Source: Vulgatibacter incomptus (GTDB lineage: Bacteria > Myxococcota > Myxococcia > Myxococcales > Vulgatibacteraceae). Taken from it: a DNA stretch of 64,000 bases. The stretch lies in contig NZ_CP012332.1 in NCBI RefSeq assembly GCF_001263175.1, positions 862,001 to 926,000 of the forward strand. Direction: 5' to 3'. Made by a program: the position numbers and the translations under genes. The notes beneath the pieces are model-generated. The model was not told where the DNA came from. It did no database searches and saw nothing but the letters and a program-made list of their open reading frames with translations. How positions within the stretch are numbered: the first letter of the stretch is position 1; every line of letters starts with the position of its first letter. Shown here piece after piece: positions 42,008 to 50,048 of this stretch.

Positions 42008-43438
42008 GTGTTCGAGAATGCTCGCATCCTGATCGTCGACGACGAAGAACCCAGCCGCGAGGCGTTGGGCGAGCTTCTCTCCCGCTGGGGCATGAAGGTG
42101 GAGGAGGCCGGGAACGGCCGGCACGCCCTCCGCCGCGCGATCGAGACCCGGCCCGACGTGATCGTCACGGACCTGGTGATGCCGCAGATGGACGGGCTCT
42201 GGCTCCTTCGCACCCTGCGGGAGGAGCTGCCCGACACGCCGGTGGTCCTGCTGACGGGGCGGGGCACCATCGACCAGGCGGTGGAGGCGATCCGCGAGGG
42301 CGCCTACGACTTCCTCGAGAAGCCCGTCGACGGACAGCGGCTGCGGATCGTGCTCCAGCGCGCCCTCGAGAAGAAGGCGACCCTCCACGAGGTGGCGGCG
42401 CTGCGGCAACGGCTCAAGTCTCGCGGCGACGATCGGGGCTTTCTCGGCACCTCGTCCGCGATGCGCCGGCTCTTCTCGCTGATCGAGAGGGTCGCGCCGT
42501 CCAAGACCTCCGTGGTCGTGACCGGTGAGTCGGGCACCGGCAAGGAGATGGTCGCGAAGTCCGTCCACGACCTCTCGCCCAGGGCGCAAAAGCCCTTCGT
42601 CGCGATCAACTGCTCGGCGATCCCGGCCTCCCTCATGGAGGCGGAGATCTTCGGACACGAGAAGGGCGCGTTCACCGGGGCGGATCAGCGGCGCCTCGGC
42701 TGCTTCGAGCTCGCCGACGGCGGGACCATCTTCCTCGACGAGGTGGGGGAGCTCCCCATCGAGCTCCAGTCGAAGTTCCTGCGCGTGCTCGAGGAGGAGC
42801 GGCTGCGCCGCCTCGGTGGAAAGTCGGAGATCGCCGTGGACGTCCGGGTGATCTGCGCCACCAACCGCGACCTCAAGAGCGAGATCAAGGCGGGGCGGTT
42901 TCGCGAGGATCTCTACTTCCGGCTGAACGTCTTCCATCTCGAGGTCTCGCCCCTCCGGGAGCGCCCGGAGGACATCCCCCTGCTGGCGCAGCACTTCCTG
43001 GAGAAGTTCGCGGCGGAGACCGGGAAGCGGGTGCAGGGCCTCGACGCCGACGCGCTGGAGGTGCTCTCGGCCTACGCTTGGCCCGGAAACGTGCGCGAGC
43101 TCCGCAACACGATCGAGCGCGCCGTGATCCTCTGCGACGGCGACCTGATCGGCTGCGACTGCCTCCCCCCCGAGATGGCCGGCGGGGCCGCACAGGGGAT
43201 CATGCTCAAGCTCTCGCTGGGGATGCAGCTGCGCGAGGTCGAAAAGGAATACATCCTCGGCTCGCTGCGGCAGAACGGGGGGAACAAGGCTCGCACCGCG
43301 GAGCGCCTCGGGATCAGCGAGAAGACGCTCTACAACAAGCTCAACCGATATGCCGCCGATGCCCGGGAGCGCCAGGCGCTTCCGGAAGGAAACGAGACAG
43401 TCGAGCGGCGAGCGCCTCGAGATCGAGCGGTTTGGTGA
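42008..43438 (+). CDS. Sigma-54-dependent response regulator, NtrC family
   Basis: 476 residues from GTG 42008. Three domains: receiver (residues 1-122, Asp55 in VTDLVMPQMDG, Lys105 in FLEKPVD), AAA+ domain (145-380) with Walker A GESGTGKE (173-180), the sigma-54 contact loop GAFTGA (220-225), and Walker B TIFLDEVGELP, then a Fis-type helix-turn-helix (residues 420-455, NKARTAERLGISEKTLYNKL). It activates sigma-54 promoters when phosphorylated. The partner is the kinase-like gene just upstream. Its last 98 bases overlap the end of the convergent FAD-receiver gene. Confidence 0.93.
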   Translation: MFENARILIVDDEEPSREALGELLSRWGMKVEEAGNGRHALRRAIETRPDVIVTDLVMPQMDGLWLLRTLREELPDTPVVLLTGRGTIDQAVEAIREGAYDFLEKPVDGQRLRIVLQRALEKKATLHEVAALRQRLKSRGDDRGFLGTSSAMRRLFSLIERVAPSKTSVVVTGESGTGKEMVAKSVHDLSPRAQKPFVAINCSAIPASLMEAEIFGHEKGAFTGADQRRLGCFELADGGTIFLDEVGELPIELQSKFLRVLEEERLRRLGGKSEIAVDVRVICATNRDLKSEIKAGRFREDLYFRLNVFHLEVSPLRERPEDIPLLAQHFLEKFAAETGKRVQGLDADALEVLSAYAWPGNVRELRNTIERAVILCDGDLIGCDCLPPEMAGGAAQGIMLKLSLGMQLREVEKEYILGSLRQNGGNKARTAERLGISEKTLYNKLNRYAADARERQALPEGNETVERRAPRDRAVW

Positions 43439-44969
43439 GCAGCTCGTCGGCCCGGGCCTCCTCGAGGCTTCCGCCGGCGAGGGCCGGGGGAAGCGCGGTT
43501 GCGAGGAGCACGGGGACGTCGACGCGCCGCTTGATCATCCGGCATACGGCCGCCCCGTCGATCCAGGGTAGGGCGACGTCGAGGACGATCGCCGCCGGGT
43601 TCTCGCGGGCGGCTTCGGCAGCGGCACCCAGGCCGTCGACGAAGGTGCGGCAGGGGATCCCCCGGGTGGCGAGCCAGGACGCGAGGAGCTCCGCCTGCTC
43701 GCGGTCGTCGTCCACCACGTAGACGAGGCGAGTGGGCTGGGCCTTTCGGCTCCGCTCCCGGCGGAAGAGGCTTGCCCAGACGAGGGCCATGCACGCCCAC
43801 AGCAGGGCCAGGAAGGCCCGGAGCCGATCGACGGGCGAGGGCTCGCGGGAGGCCGTCGCAGGGCCGGCGGCGGCGATCAGGCAGCGCCCCAGCGGCCGGA
43901 TGGGCGCTCCTTCGCGGCGCCGCGCCTCGGCCTCGAGGGCGCGCTCGGATGCTCGGGATCCGAAGCGAGAGAAGGAGCGGCGCAGCCTGGCGCGATCCTC
44001 CGCCGCCCTGGCGAGGTCGCGGGCCTCGCGTCGCGAGCGCTCCAGCAGCGAGCCGGAGCCCAGGTCCAGGAAGGCGGCAGCGAGGGTTCGGGCGAACTCG
44101 GCGGCGCGCGCGAGCTCCGTGCGGCCCGGGGCCCCGCCTAGCGCGCTCCCCACCGCAGGCAGGGCGGGACGGGCGCCTCCTGCCGGGACGAAGAGCCTCG
44201 ACACCCGCCGCAGCGAGACGCGCCCGGGGAGCCGGCCGGAGGCGGCGGACGCCAGGAGCGCGAGGGCGACGTCGGAGGCCGCCACGTCGGGGCCGAGGGC
44301 GATCACCCTGGCGGCACGGGCAGCGGGAAGGAGCCAGAGGTCCGGTCTGCCGCCCTCGCCCTCGAGCCAGAGGGCGCGATCCCCCATGCGCTCGGCGAGC
44401 GCCTCGTCGACGTCGAGCTCCGCGACGCAGCTGCGCCAGACTGGCGGCGCGAGGTGACCATGCACCTGCCGGGCGAACGGCGCGCCGGCGCCACAGGCGA
44501 GGACCACGAGATCGGCGCGCTCCGAGGCGCCGCCCGCCCGCACGACCCAGCGTCCGTCGGCCGCACGCGCCAGACCCTCGACCCGCCTGCCGACCGTCCG
44601 GACTCCTCGCGCCATCGCGGCGGCGCGAAGGCCGTTGACCAGGTCGGTGCGCGCGAGCGTGAACAGTCCGGAGGGCTGCTGCAGCGAGGCGCGCCCCGAG
44701 AGGAAGCGGAGCTCCTTGAACCGAGGTCCGTCGACCTTGAGGGAGGGCAGCCCCAGCTCGCCGAGCCGGAGGAGCGCGGGGGTGTCGACCACGAGCTGCC
44801 GATCGTCCCGGGGCAGGGGCGTCGCGCCGTAGAGCGAGACCGAGACCGCGCGGTGCCGTGCCTGCGCTCCGTCGAGGAGGGCCGACGCGAAGATGCAACC
44901 AGCCGGACCGGCGCCGACGATCGCGATGCGTCCCCCATCATCCAGTGGCACGCCGCCCCCTTCCTCCAT
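43341..44969 (-). CDS. FAD-type oxidoreductase fused to a receiver domain
   Basis: 542 residues from ATG 44969. N-terminal half: dinucleotide-binding motif RIAIVGAGPAGCIFASALL (residues 14-32), a second conserved strand at VVLACGAGAPFARQVHG, and GRTELARAAEFARTLAAAFLD near the C-terminal end of the reductase fold, resembling geranylgeranyl reductase/halogenase-type flavoproteins. One hydrophobic segment follows (385-402, AFLALLWACMALVWASLF). The C-terminal third (413-535) is a complete receiver: acidic residues in VYVVDDDREQ, phospho-acceptor Asp464 in IVLDVALPWIDG and Lys513 in LLTKPLD. I know of no described protein with this order. The start overlaps the stop of the diguanylate cyclase gene (TGATG), so the two are coupled. 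Substrate and electron partner are unknown. Confidence 0.8.
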   Translation of the reverse strand: MEEGGGVPLDDGGRIAIVGAGPAGCIFASALLDGAQARHRAVSVSLYGATPLPRDDRQLVVDTPALLRLGELGLPSLKVDGPRFKELRFLSGRASLQQPSGLFTLARTDLVNGLRAAAMARGVRTVGRRVEGLARAADGRWVVRAGGASERADLVVLACGAGAPFARQVHGHLAPPVWRSCVAELDVDEALAERMGDRALWLEGEGGRPDLWLLPAARAARVIALGPDVAASDVALALLASAASGRLPGRVSLRRVSRLFVPAGGARPALPAVGSALGGAPGRTELARAAEFARTLAAAFLDLGSGSLLERSRREARDLARAAEDRARLRRSFSRFGSRASERALEAEARRREGAPIRPLGRCLIAAAGPATASREPSPVDRLRAFLALLWACMALVWASLFRRERSRKAQPTRLVYVVDDDREQAELLASWLATRGIPCRTFVDGLGAAAEAARENPAAIVLDVALPWIDGAAVCRMIKRRVDVPVLLATALPPALAGGSLEEARADELLTKPLDLEALAARLSRFLPEAPGAPGHRRHIG

Positions 44970-46288
44970 CAGCTGACCGGAACCGATGCCCCCCGTTCGT
45001 TCGTCCCGCCCACAGGTGGCTCGACACAGACCCGATTGCGACCTTCGCGCTTGGCCCGATAGAGCGCGGCGTCTGCCGCGCGGAGCAGGGCCTCGGCGCT
45101 CCCCTCGGGCGTACGCTCGAGGCTCGCCACGCCGAAGGACCCCCGGAGCGGCATGTCCTCGGAGATCCGGACGCCCGACATGTCGCGCCTCAGGCGCTCC
45201 GCGAACCGCCACGCCTGCTCGGCGACCGCGTGGGGCAGCAGGAGCACGAACTCGTCGCCGCCATATCTCGCCGCGAAGTCCGTCTCCCGCAGCTCCGCGG
45301 AGATGGTCTGGGCGAGGGCCACGATCGCCCGGTTTCCCGCCGCGTGCCCCAGTCGATCGTTGATCGTCTTGAGGTCGTCGAGGTCGACCATCACGGCGCT
45401 CAAGGGGTGCTGATAGCGATGGGCCCGCTTCACCTCTTCCTCGAGGCGGGCGAGGAGGGCGCGGAAGTTCGGCAGGCCCGTGAGCGCATCCGTCTCGGCG
45501 AGCGCGCGGAGGTGCTCGCCCTGCCGGGCCGCGCGGAGGGCCTTGTCGACCCGGGCCAGGAGCTCCGCGGTCGAGAAGGGCTTCACCACGAAGTCCGCCG
45601 CGCCCTGCTCGAGGCCCCGCACGCGGGCCCTGTCGTCTGTCTCGGCGGAGAGGAAGAGGACCGGGATCGACGCGGTCGCGGGATCCTCCTGCAGCAGGCG
45701 GAGGGCGGCGAAGCCGTCCATGCCCGGGAGGAAGACGTCCAGCAGGATGGCGTCGGGCACCTCGCGCCGGGCCAGCTCGACCCCGGTCTCCGCGCTCTCG
45801 GCTTCGAGGGTGTCGTGTGCGTCGCCGAGGAGATCGCGGAGGAGCCCCCGCACGTCGGCGTCGTCTTCGACCACGAGGATCCGGGCTCGGCTCCCGAGCA
45901 GCGGGCCGGGTGGCAATCGGCCTGCCGGCCGATGGCAGAGCGGATCGACCGGAGCCGGCGCCAGGAGCCGGAGCCGGGCCAGGAGCTCGTCGCCATCGGG
46001 ATCGATCGCGAAGTCGTGGGCGCCTGCGAGGACGGCGGCCTCCAGGGTCGGGAGCTCGGAGCCGATCGCCAGCACCGGGCCCATCGAGCACACGAGGTGC
46101 ACCGCCCGCTTCGCCGAGCCGGGGGATTCTCCCGTCAGATCCAGGAGCACGGCTTCCACGGCCGTTTCGGGTTCGAGGGCCTGGCCGGCTTCGATGCCAA
46201 AGGGTCTCCATCCCGCCTCCCGGAGACGGGCGGCGACGGCGTTCCTCCTGAGCCTTTCGGCGGATACCACCGCGATGCGCTTCTCCAC
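44969..46288 (-). CDS. Diguanylate cyclase with two receiver domains (pseudo-REC, REC, GGDEF)
   Basis: 439 residues from GTG 46288. Residues 1-110 are a receiver-like domain that has lost some catalytic residues (Asp50 in VLLDLTGE is kept; no matching Lys). Residues 133-250 are a full receiver: EDD 141-143, phospho-Asp184 in ILLDVFLPGMDG and Lys236 in VVKPFS. The GGDEF domain (265-425) has TDALTGLPNFRALLARLEEE, an intact active site RYGGDEF (341-347) and the inhibitory I-site RETD (334-337), so product feedback is expected. It should make c-di-GMP under phosphorylation control, as PleD does. The FAD-receiver gene is translationally coupled downstream. Confidence 0.92.
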   Translation of the reverse strand: MEKRIAVVSAERLRRNAVAARLREAGWRPFGIEAGQALEPETAVEAVLLDLTGESPGSAKRAVHLVCSMGPVLAIGSELPTLEAAVLAGAHDFAIDPDGDELLARLRLLAPAPVDPLCHRPAGRLPPGPLLGSRARILVVEDDADVRGLLRDLLGDAHDTLEAESAETGVELARREVPDAILLDVFLPGMDGFAALRLLQEDPATASIPVLFLSAETDDRARVRGLEQGAADFVVKPFSTAELLARVDKALRAARQGEHLRALAETDALTGLPNFRALLARLEEEVKRAHRYQHPLSAVMVDLDDLKTINDRLGHAAGNRAIVALAQTISAELRETDFAARYGGDEFVLLLPHAVAEQAWRFAERLRRDMSGVRISEDMPLRGSFGVASLERTPEGSAEALLRAADAALYRAKREGRNRVCVEPPVGGTNERGASVPVS

Positions 46289-46426
46289 CCCTCGTCCCCT
46301 TGTGTGGCGGGCCTAGGAATAAGGTAGGCATGACGCACCCCGGTTCAGTCCCGCGTTTGCGGGACCCCTTACGGGGCGGCCACCGGACGGATTGACGCCG
46401 CCTGAGCAGGGCCGGCTTCCGACACG

Positions 46427-46459
46427 AAAAAGGGCGGCCGCTCTCTCGAGCGCCGCCCT
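46427..46459 (-). terminator. Rho-independent terminator of the membrane TPR gene
   Basis: On the minus strand AGGGCGGC (46459-46452) pairs with GCCGCCCT (46438-46431) around a 13-base loop and is followed by a run of five T. It lies 23 bases after the stop at 46483. Confidence 0.85.
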
Positions 46460-46482
46460 GATTCTTCGCCTCGTCTCGCGGA

Positions 46483-47223
46483 CTATCGGCGCTGCCAGAC
46501 CACCCGGCGGCCCGCGCCGCCCATCTCGGGCGGGGGCGGCTCGATGTGGAACTGGTAGAACTGCGGCGTGTAGGCCTTCATCTTCATGCGCTTGTTGTTC
46601 TGGAGCGCGAGCTGGTTGGCCTTGATCTTCTCGTCGTTCGGGTTGGCATCGGCGGCGCGCCCGAGGACCTTCATCGCGCCCTCGCGATCCCCGATCTTGG
46701 AGAGGCAGTAGGCGTAGAGGCTCCAGATCAGGCCGTCCTTCTTGCCCTGCTTCACCGCCGTCTCGAAGGTGGCGCGCATCTCGTCGTACTTGCGGTTGCG
46801 GAAGTGGTCGCAGGCGAGCATCGCCCGGAGGACCGCGTAGTTCGCGCCCAGCATCGTGCGGGTGACGGGGCCCCAGCGGTTGCTCTTCTCGAGGTGCGGC
46901 CGGGCTGCCGCGAAGTCGCCCTTGGCGTAGAGGAGGGTGCCGAGGTTCGCGTGCATCAGCGGGCCGACCAGGAGCTGGCGCTTCTCGAGCGCGAAGCCGC
47001 GCTTGAAGGTCTCGATGGCCTTGTCGAAGCGCTGGGCCTGCATCTCCTTCTGGGCCTGTGCGGAGATCGCCCCGACCTGCTTCATGGCGCGGTTCGTCAG
47101 GACGATGTACGCGGCGAGGAAGGCGATGACGAAGGGCACGATCGCGGCGAACGGCGAGAAGATCACCGCGAAGACCGCGAAGGCCACGAGGCCGATCAGG
47201 ATGGAGATTCCCAGGTTGATCAT
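46483..47223 (-). CDS. Membrane-anchored TPR protein
   Basis: 246 residues from ATG 47223. Two hydrophobic segments at the N-terminus (about residues 4-45, LGISILIGLVAFAVFAVIF and AAIVPFVIAFLAAYIVL) anchor it, probably as a hairpin. The rest is helical repeats of TPR type: AQRFDKAIETFKRGFALE, ANLGTLLYAKGDFAAARPHL, RKYDEMRATFETAVKQGK and KIGDREGAMKVLGRAADANP. A short tail ends RRVVWQRR. A scaffold for membrane complexes is likely but no partner is shown. It has its own promoter and terminator, and is transcribed away from tRNA-Leu. Confidence 0.75.
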   Translation of the reverse strand: MINLGISILIGLVAFAVFAVIFSPFAAIVPFVIAFLAAYIVLTNRAMKQVGAISAQAQKEMQAQRFDKAIETFKRGFALEKRQLLVGPLMHANLGTLLYAKGDFAAARPHLEKSNRWGPVTRTMLGANYAVLRAMLACDHFRNRKYDEMRATFETAVKQGKKDGLIWSLYAYCLSKIGDREGAMKVLGRAADANPNDEKIKANQLALQNNKRMKMKAYTPQFYQFHIEPPPPEMGGAGRRVVWQRR

Positions 47224-47271
47224 GTCGTTCCGTGAGTGGCGTCCGGCCGCGCGCCGACCGGACGGCGGCTT

Positions 47272-47301
47272 GCTATACACAGCGTGACCCGCTCCCGGCA
47301 A
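47272..47301 (-). promoter_or_regulatory. Predicted promoter of the membrane TPR gene
   Basis: On the minus strand TTGCCG (47301-47296), an 18-base spacer and TATAGC (47277-47272), 49 bases before the ATG at 47223. Confidence 0.4.
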
Positions 47302-47349
47302 GGGAAGGCCCCAAAGAGCCTCGTCGCGCGGGCGTCATTGCAAATACCG

Positions 47350-47378
47350 TTGACGGGGGACCAACATGCCGCGATTCT
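47350..47378 (+). promoter_or_regulatory. Predicted tRNA-Leu promoter
   Basis: TTGACG at 47350-47355, a 17-base spacer and GATTCT at 47373-47378; the tRNA begins 11 bases later, the distance expected for a short leader. Confidence 0.5.
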
Positions 47379-47388
47379 GCGCGGTGTT

Positions 47389-47476
47389 GGCCTGCTGGCG
47401 AAATCGGTAGACGCACGCGACTCAAAATCGCGCGGGGCGACCCCCCATCCCGGTTCGACTCCGGGGCGGGCCACCA
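47389..47476 (+). tRNA. tRNA-Leu (anticodon CAA)
   Basis: An 88-base gene including an encoded CCA. The acceptor stem GGCCTGC pairs with GCGGGCC (one G-T). The anticodon stem CGCGA/TCGCG holds the loop CTCAAAA, anticodon CAA, reading UUG. A class II long variable arm lies before the T stem CCCGG-TTCGACT-CCGGG. UUG is a rare Leu codon in such GC-rich genomes. Confidence 0.95.
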
Positions 47477-47566
47477 ATCCTCCTCCTCCTCCATTCCAGT
47501 GCAGCCGTCCGCGGCCGTGGTCACGATCAAAGGTGGCCTCGCCGACGCGAGGGAAGGAGGCTGCGC

Positions 47567-48775
47567 TTGACCCCGATGGAGAGCGAGTTCCAGGACCTTG
47601 CCGGGCTCCGTTCCGACGCGGACCCGATCGTCTCCCTCTATCTGGACACCGACGGCTCCGACCAGGTCCAGCGGGAACGGGTCCGACTCTTCGTTCAGGA
47701 TCGCCTGCAGTGGGCCCGGCTCCGGTCGCCTCCGGACCACCTGGCGACCTTCCAGAAGACGCTCGCCCGGATCGAGGAATACGCGGAGGGCCTATTCCGG
47801 CAGGCCTTCGACGAGAGCGCCCGCGGCATCGCCGTCTTTGCCTGCGAGGGGATCGGGCTTTGGAGGGTCTTCCCGTTCAACCAGAAGCTCCGCAACTCGC
47901 TGACGCTCGGCCCCACGCCGCACCTCCTCCAGCTCGCCCGCCTGGCCTACGACTTCCAGCCCGCCGTCGTGACGATCGTCGACACCCGGGGTGCATGGGT
48001 GCTCGAGACGGCCCTCGGTAAAGGGGTGGCGGAGTCGCGGATCTCCCACGAGACCCACCGCCGGCACTCGATGGGCGGCTGGTCCCAGATCCACTATCAG
48101 CGCCACGTGGAGCAGCAGATCGAGCGGAACCACCAGGAGGCGGCCAAGCACGTGGCCTTCCTCCTCGACCGGGATCCGAAGAGCCAGCTCATCCTCGCCG
48201 GGACCGATCGGGCCGTGGGGGCCTTCGAGAAGGTGCTGCCCGAGAGGGCCCGCGCACGGATCCTCACCCGCCTCCCGGCCCCGGGCGAGCGCGGCTATCG
48301 CACGGGCGAGATCCGCGACCAGGTGCTCCGCGGGGCGATCGAGGAGGCCTTCGCCCATGAGCGATCGCTCGAGCAGAGCGACGTCCACAACGTGGTGGGG
48401 GAGGCGCTCGCCGGCGGTCTCGCGGTTCTCGGCCCCGAGGACGTCGCCCTGGCCGCCACCGAGGCGCGGATCCACCGCCTGCTGATCGAGGACGGCTTCG
48501 AGCAGACGGGCTGGCGCTGCACCAACTGCAACGCGGTCGGGATCAAGACCGTGAACGAGTGCAGCTATTGCGGGCAGGAGGTCGAGGGAGTCTCGCTGGG
48601 CGAGGAGCTCGCGAGGAGGGTGATTGCCGAGGGCGGCGACGTGGACGTGATGGAGCCGCAGGCCCTGCTCCACCACTACTTCGGCCTGGCGGCGGTGCTC
48701 CGCAATCGGGGCTCGGTGGCGGCGATCGGAGCGGCGCCCGAGCCCTTGGCCTACGGGGAGCCAGCGGCTTACTGA
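47567..48775 (+). CDS. Bacterial eRF1/Vms1-like (baeRF/VLRF1-type) protein
   Basis: 402 residues. The TTG at 47567 is taken because AAGGAGG lies six bases upstream; an ATG three codons later is too far from it. The N-terminal 140 residues form an eRF1-domain-2-like fold (VVTIVDTRGAWVLETALG), followed by the active loop SMGGWSQIHYQRH (about 168-180). Bacterial release-factor-like families carry such a GGxSQ loop in place of the GGQ of eRF1 and of the Vms1 loop. The region at about 195-310 matches the rest of the eRF1 core, and the C-terminus has a zinc ribbon (CTNCNAV...CSYCG). Relatives cleave peptidyl-tRNA on stalled ribosomes, so ribosome rescue is a likely role. The gene follows tRNA-Leu by 90 bases. 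Confidence 0.72.
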   Translation: MTPMESEFQDLAGLRSDADPIVSLYLDTDGSDQVQRERVRLFVQDRLQWARLRSPPDHLATFQKTLARIEEYAEGLFRQAFDESARGIAVFACEGIGLWRVFPFNQKLRNSLTLGPTPHLLQLARLAYDFQPAVVTIVDTRGAWVLETALGKGVAESRISHETHRRHSMGGWSQIHYQRHVEQQIERNHQEAAKHVAFLLDRDPKSQLILAGTDRAVGAFEKVLPERARARILTRLPAPGERGYRTGEIRDQVLRGAIEEAFAHERSLEQSDVHNVVGEALAGGLAVLGPEDVALAATEARIHRLLIEDGFEQTGWRCTNCNAVGIKTVNECSYCGQEVEGVSLGEELARRVIAEGGDVDVMEPQALLHHYFGLAAVLRNRGSVAAIGAAPEPLAYGEPAAY

Positions 48776-48794
48776 TCGCTGGAGGGGGGGCGGG

Positions 48795-49523
48795 ATGGAC
48801 GTGGTCGAGAGGATCCTCGACCTGAGCCGGCGGGGAACGCCGCTGGCGAAGGTCCTTCGCGGGTTTGCGGTGGCGTCTTCGCAGTGGTCGCTTCGCCCGA
48901 GGGCGCTCCATCGCGTCCTCGAGTCGGAGCGCAGCGTCCGGCGACAGCTCTCCGACGAGCTGTGGCGGGCGCTCTACTACCAGCCGCTCTTCGCCACCCT
49001 CTGCGATCGGGTGGACGGTCCCTTCCGCCTCGAGATCTGCCCGGACTCCAAGGTGCCCGTGGTGGTCAACTGCCGCCTCGAGATCGGCAGAGGCGTGCGG
49101 ATCTCCGCTCGGACCACCTTCTCCGGCGCGAGGAACGCCAAAGAGGTCCCGCGGATCGTCCTGGGCGACGACTCCTACATCGGCCACCGCGTCGTCCTCC
49201 GGGCGGGGACCGGGCTCGTCGTCGGCAAGCGCTGCTACTTCGCCAGCAACGTCTTCGTTTCGGGCGATCCAGGGCACCCGATCGATCCCGTGAAGAGGCG
49301 GACCCAGGCCGCGCCGGTCGAGGATCTCACCCGGATCGAGATCGGCGACGACGTCTGGATCGCCGAGGGTGCGGCGATTCTCGGGAAGGTGCGGATCGGC
49401 GAGGGCGCCATCATCGCGGCACGCTCGGTGGTGCACCGGGACGTCCCCCCGCGGACGCTGGTGGCCGGAGTCCCGGCGCGGGTGGTTCGCCGGATCGATC
49501 CGGTAGCGCTCGCGGGCGGTTGA
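48795..49523 (+). CDS. Hexapeptide-repeat acyltransferase (left-handed beta-helix)
   Basis: 242 residues from ATG 48795. The N-terminal 85 residues are helical. Residues 95-235 show hexapeptide repeats of the LbH fold (VVVNCRLEIGRGVRISART, RIVLGDDSYIGHRVVLRAGTGLVVG, IEIGDDVWIAEGAAILGKVRIGEG) ending with the usual TLVAGVPARVVRRI. The catalytic His is probably in FVSGDPGHPIDPV. Enzymes of this shape O-acetylate sugars or polysaccharides. It follows the eRF1-like gene by 19 bases, so cotranscription is likely, but the acceptor is unknown. Confidence 0.82.
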   Translation: MDVVERILDLSRRGTPLAKVLRGFAVASSQWSLRPRALHRVLESERSVRRQLSDELWRALYYQPLFATLCDRVDGPFRLEICPDSKVPVVVNCRLEIGRGVRISARTTFSGARNAKEVPRIVLGDDSYIGHRVVLRAGTGLVVGKRCYFASNVFVSGDPGHPIDPVKRRTQAAPVEDLTRIEIGDDVWIAEGAAILGKVRIGEGAIIAARSVVHRDVPPRTLVAGVPARVVRRIDPVALAGG

Positions 49524-49567
49524 CACCGTCGAAGGGCCCCGACTACAGACTTCGCCGGAGGTGCCCG

Positions 49568-49861
49568 ATGGATCGGCACGAAGACCGCGGCTCGCTGCTC
49601 TCCCGGGCGGCCGAGGCGCTGGAAGAGGTCCGGAACGCGGTGGTGCGCTCGTCGCAGGCGAGCAAGATCCGCATCGATGCCACCTTCCTACGGCGCGATC
49701 GGGACCACCTCTTCCGCGATCTCGGGCGGAAGGTGTTCGAGCTCGCCGAGGCGGGCGAGCTCGCGCTCACCGAGGATCTCTTCGCCGCCCTCGAGCCCAT
49801 CCGCGAGCTGTCGCGAAAGCTGGACGATCACGACAAGGAGCTCGCCGAAGTGGAGGGCTAG
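49568..49861 (+). CDS. Small helical protein of unknown function
   Basis: 97 residues from ATG 49568 with CGGAGG upstream. It is almost all helix with coiled-coil character: LLSRAAEALEEVRNAVVRSS, RRDRDHLFRDLGRKVFELAEAG and a C-terminal helix ELSRKLDDHDKELAEVEG. The middle stretch resembles short proteins that pack along DNA or membranes. No family is recognised. It sits 44 bases after the acyltransferase and 111 bases before tRNA-Ala. Confidence 0.6.
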   Translation: MDRHEDRGSLLSRAAEALEEVRNAVVRSSQASKIRIDATFLRRDRDHLFRDLGRKVFELAEAGELALTEDLFAALEPIRELSRKLDDHDKELAEVEG

Positions 49862-49972
49862 CCCCTGGGGCGCAAATTCGCGGGATCGCGAAAAAACGCT
49901 TCCACCAGCGCGCGATTATGCTAGATAGGCCTCGCTCGTTGGCACCGACGGCGGGCACCGCAGCAAGAATAT

Positions 49973-50048
49973 GGGGCAGTAGCTCAGCTGGGAGAGCGCC
50001 GCAATGGCATTGCGGAGGTCAGGGGTTCGATCCCCCTCTGCTCCACCA
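49973..50048 (+). tRNA. tRNA-Ala (anticodon GGC)
   Basis: A 76-base gene with encoded CCA. The acceptor stem GGGGCAG pairs with CTGCTCC (one G-T). D-arm GCTCAGCTGGGAGAGC, anticodon stem CCGCA/TGCGG with loop ATGGCAT (anticodon GGC), and T-arm GGGGTTCGATCCCC. A TATGCT at 49917-49922 may be its -10. Its 3' end is repeated at 52026. Confidence 0.96.

Noticed and set aside
43341-46331. A single 996-residue minus-strand frame covering both the flavoprotein-receiver and the region of the cyclase
   Set aside because: Upstream of ATG 44969 the translation is Arg/Gly/Pro-rich shadow sequence of the cyclase gene, which has all its motifs in another frame.
49916-50045. Minus-strand frame across tRNA-Ala (AEGDRTPDLRNAIAALSQLS)
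   Set aside because: This is the well-known spurious translation of the antisense of a tRNA gene; only the part beyond the repeat was kept as a possible remnant.
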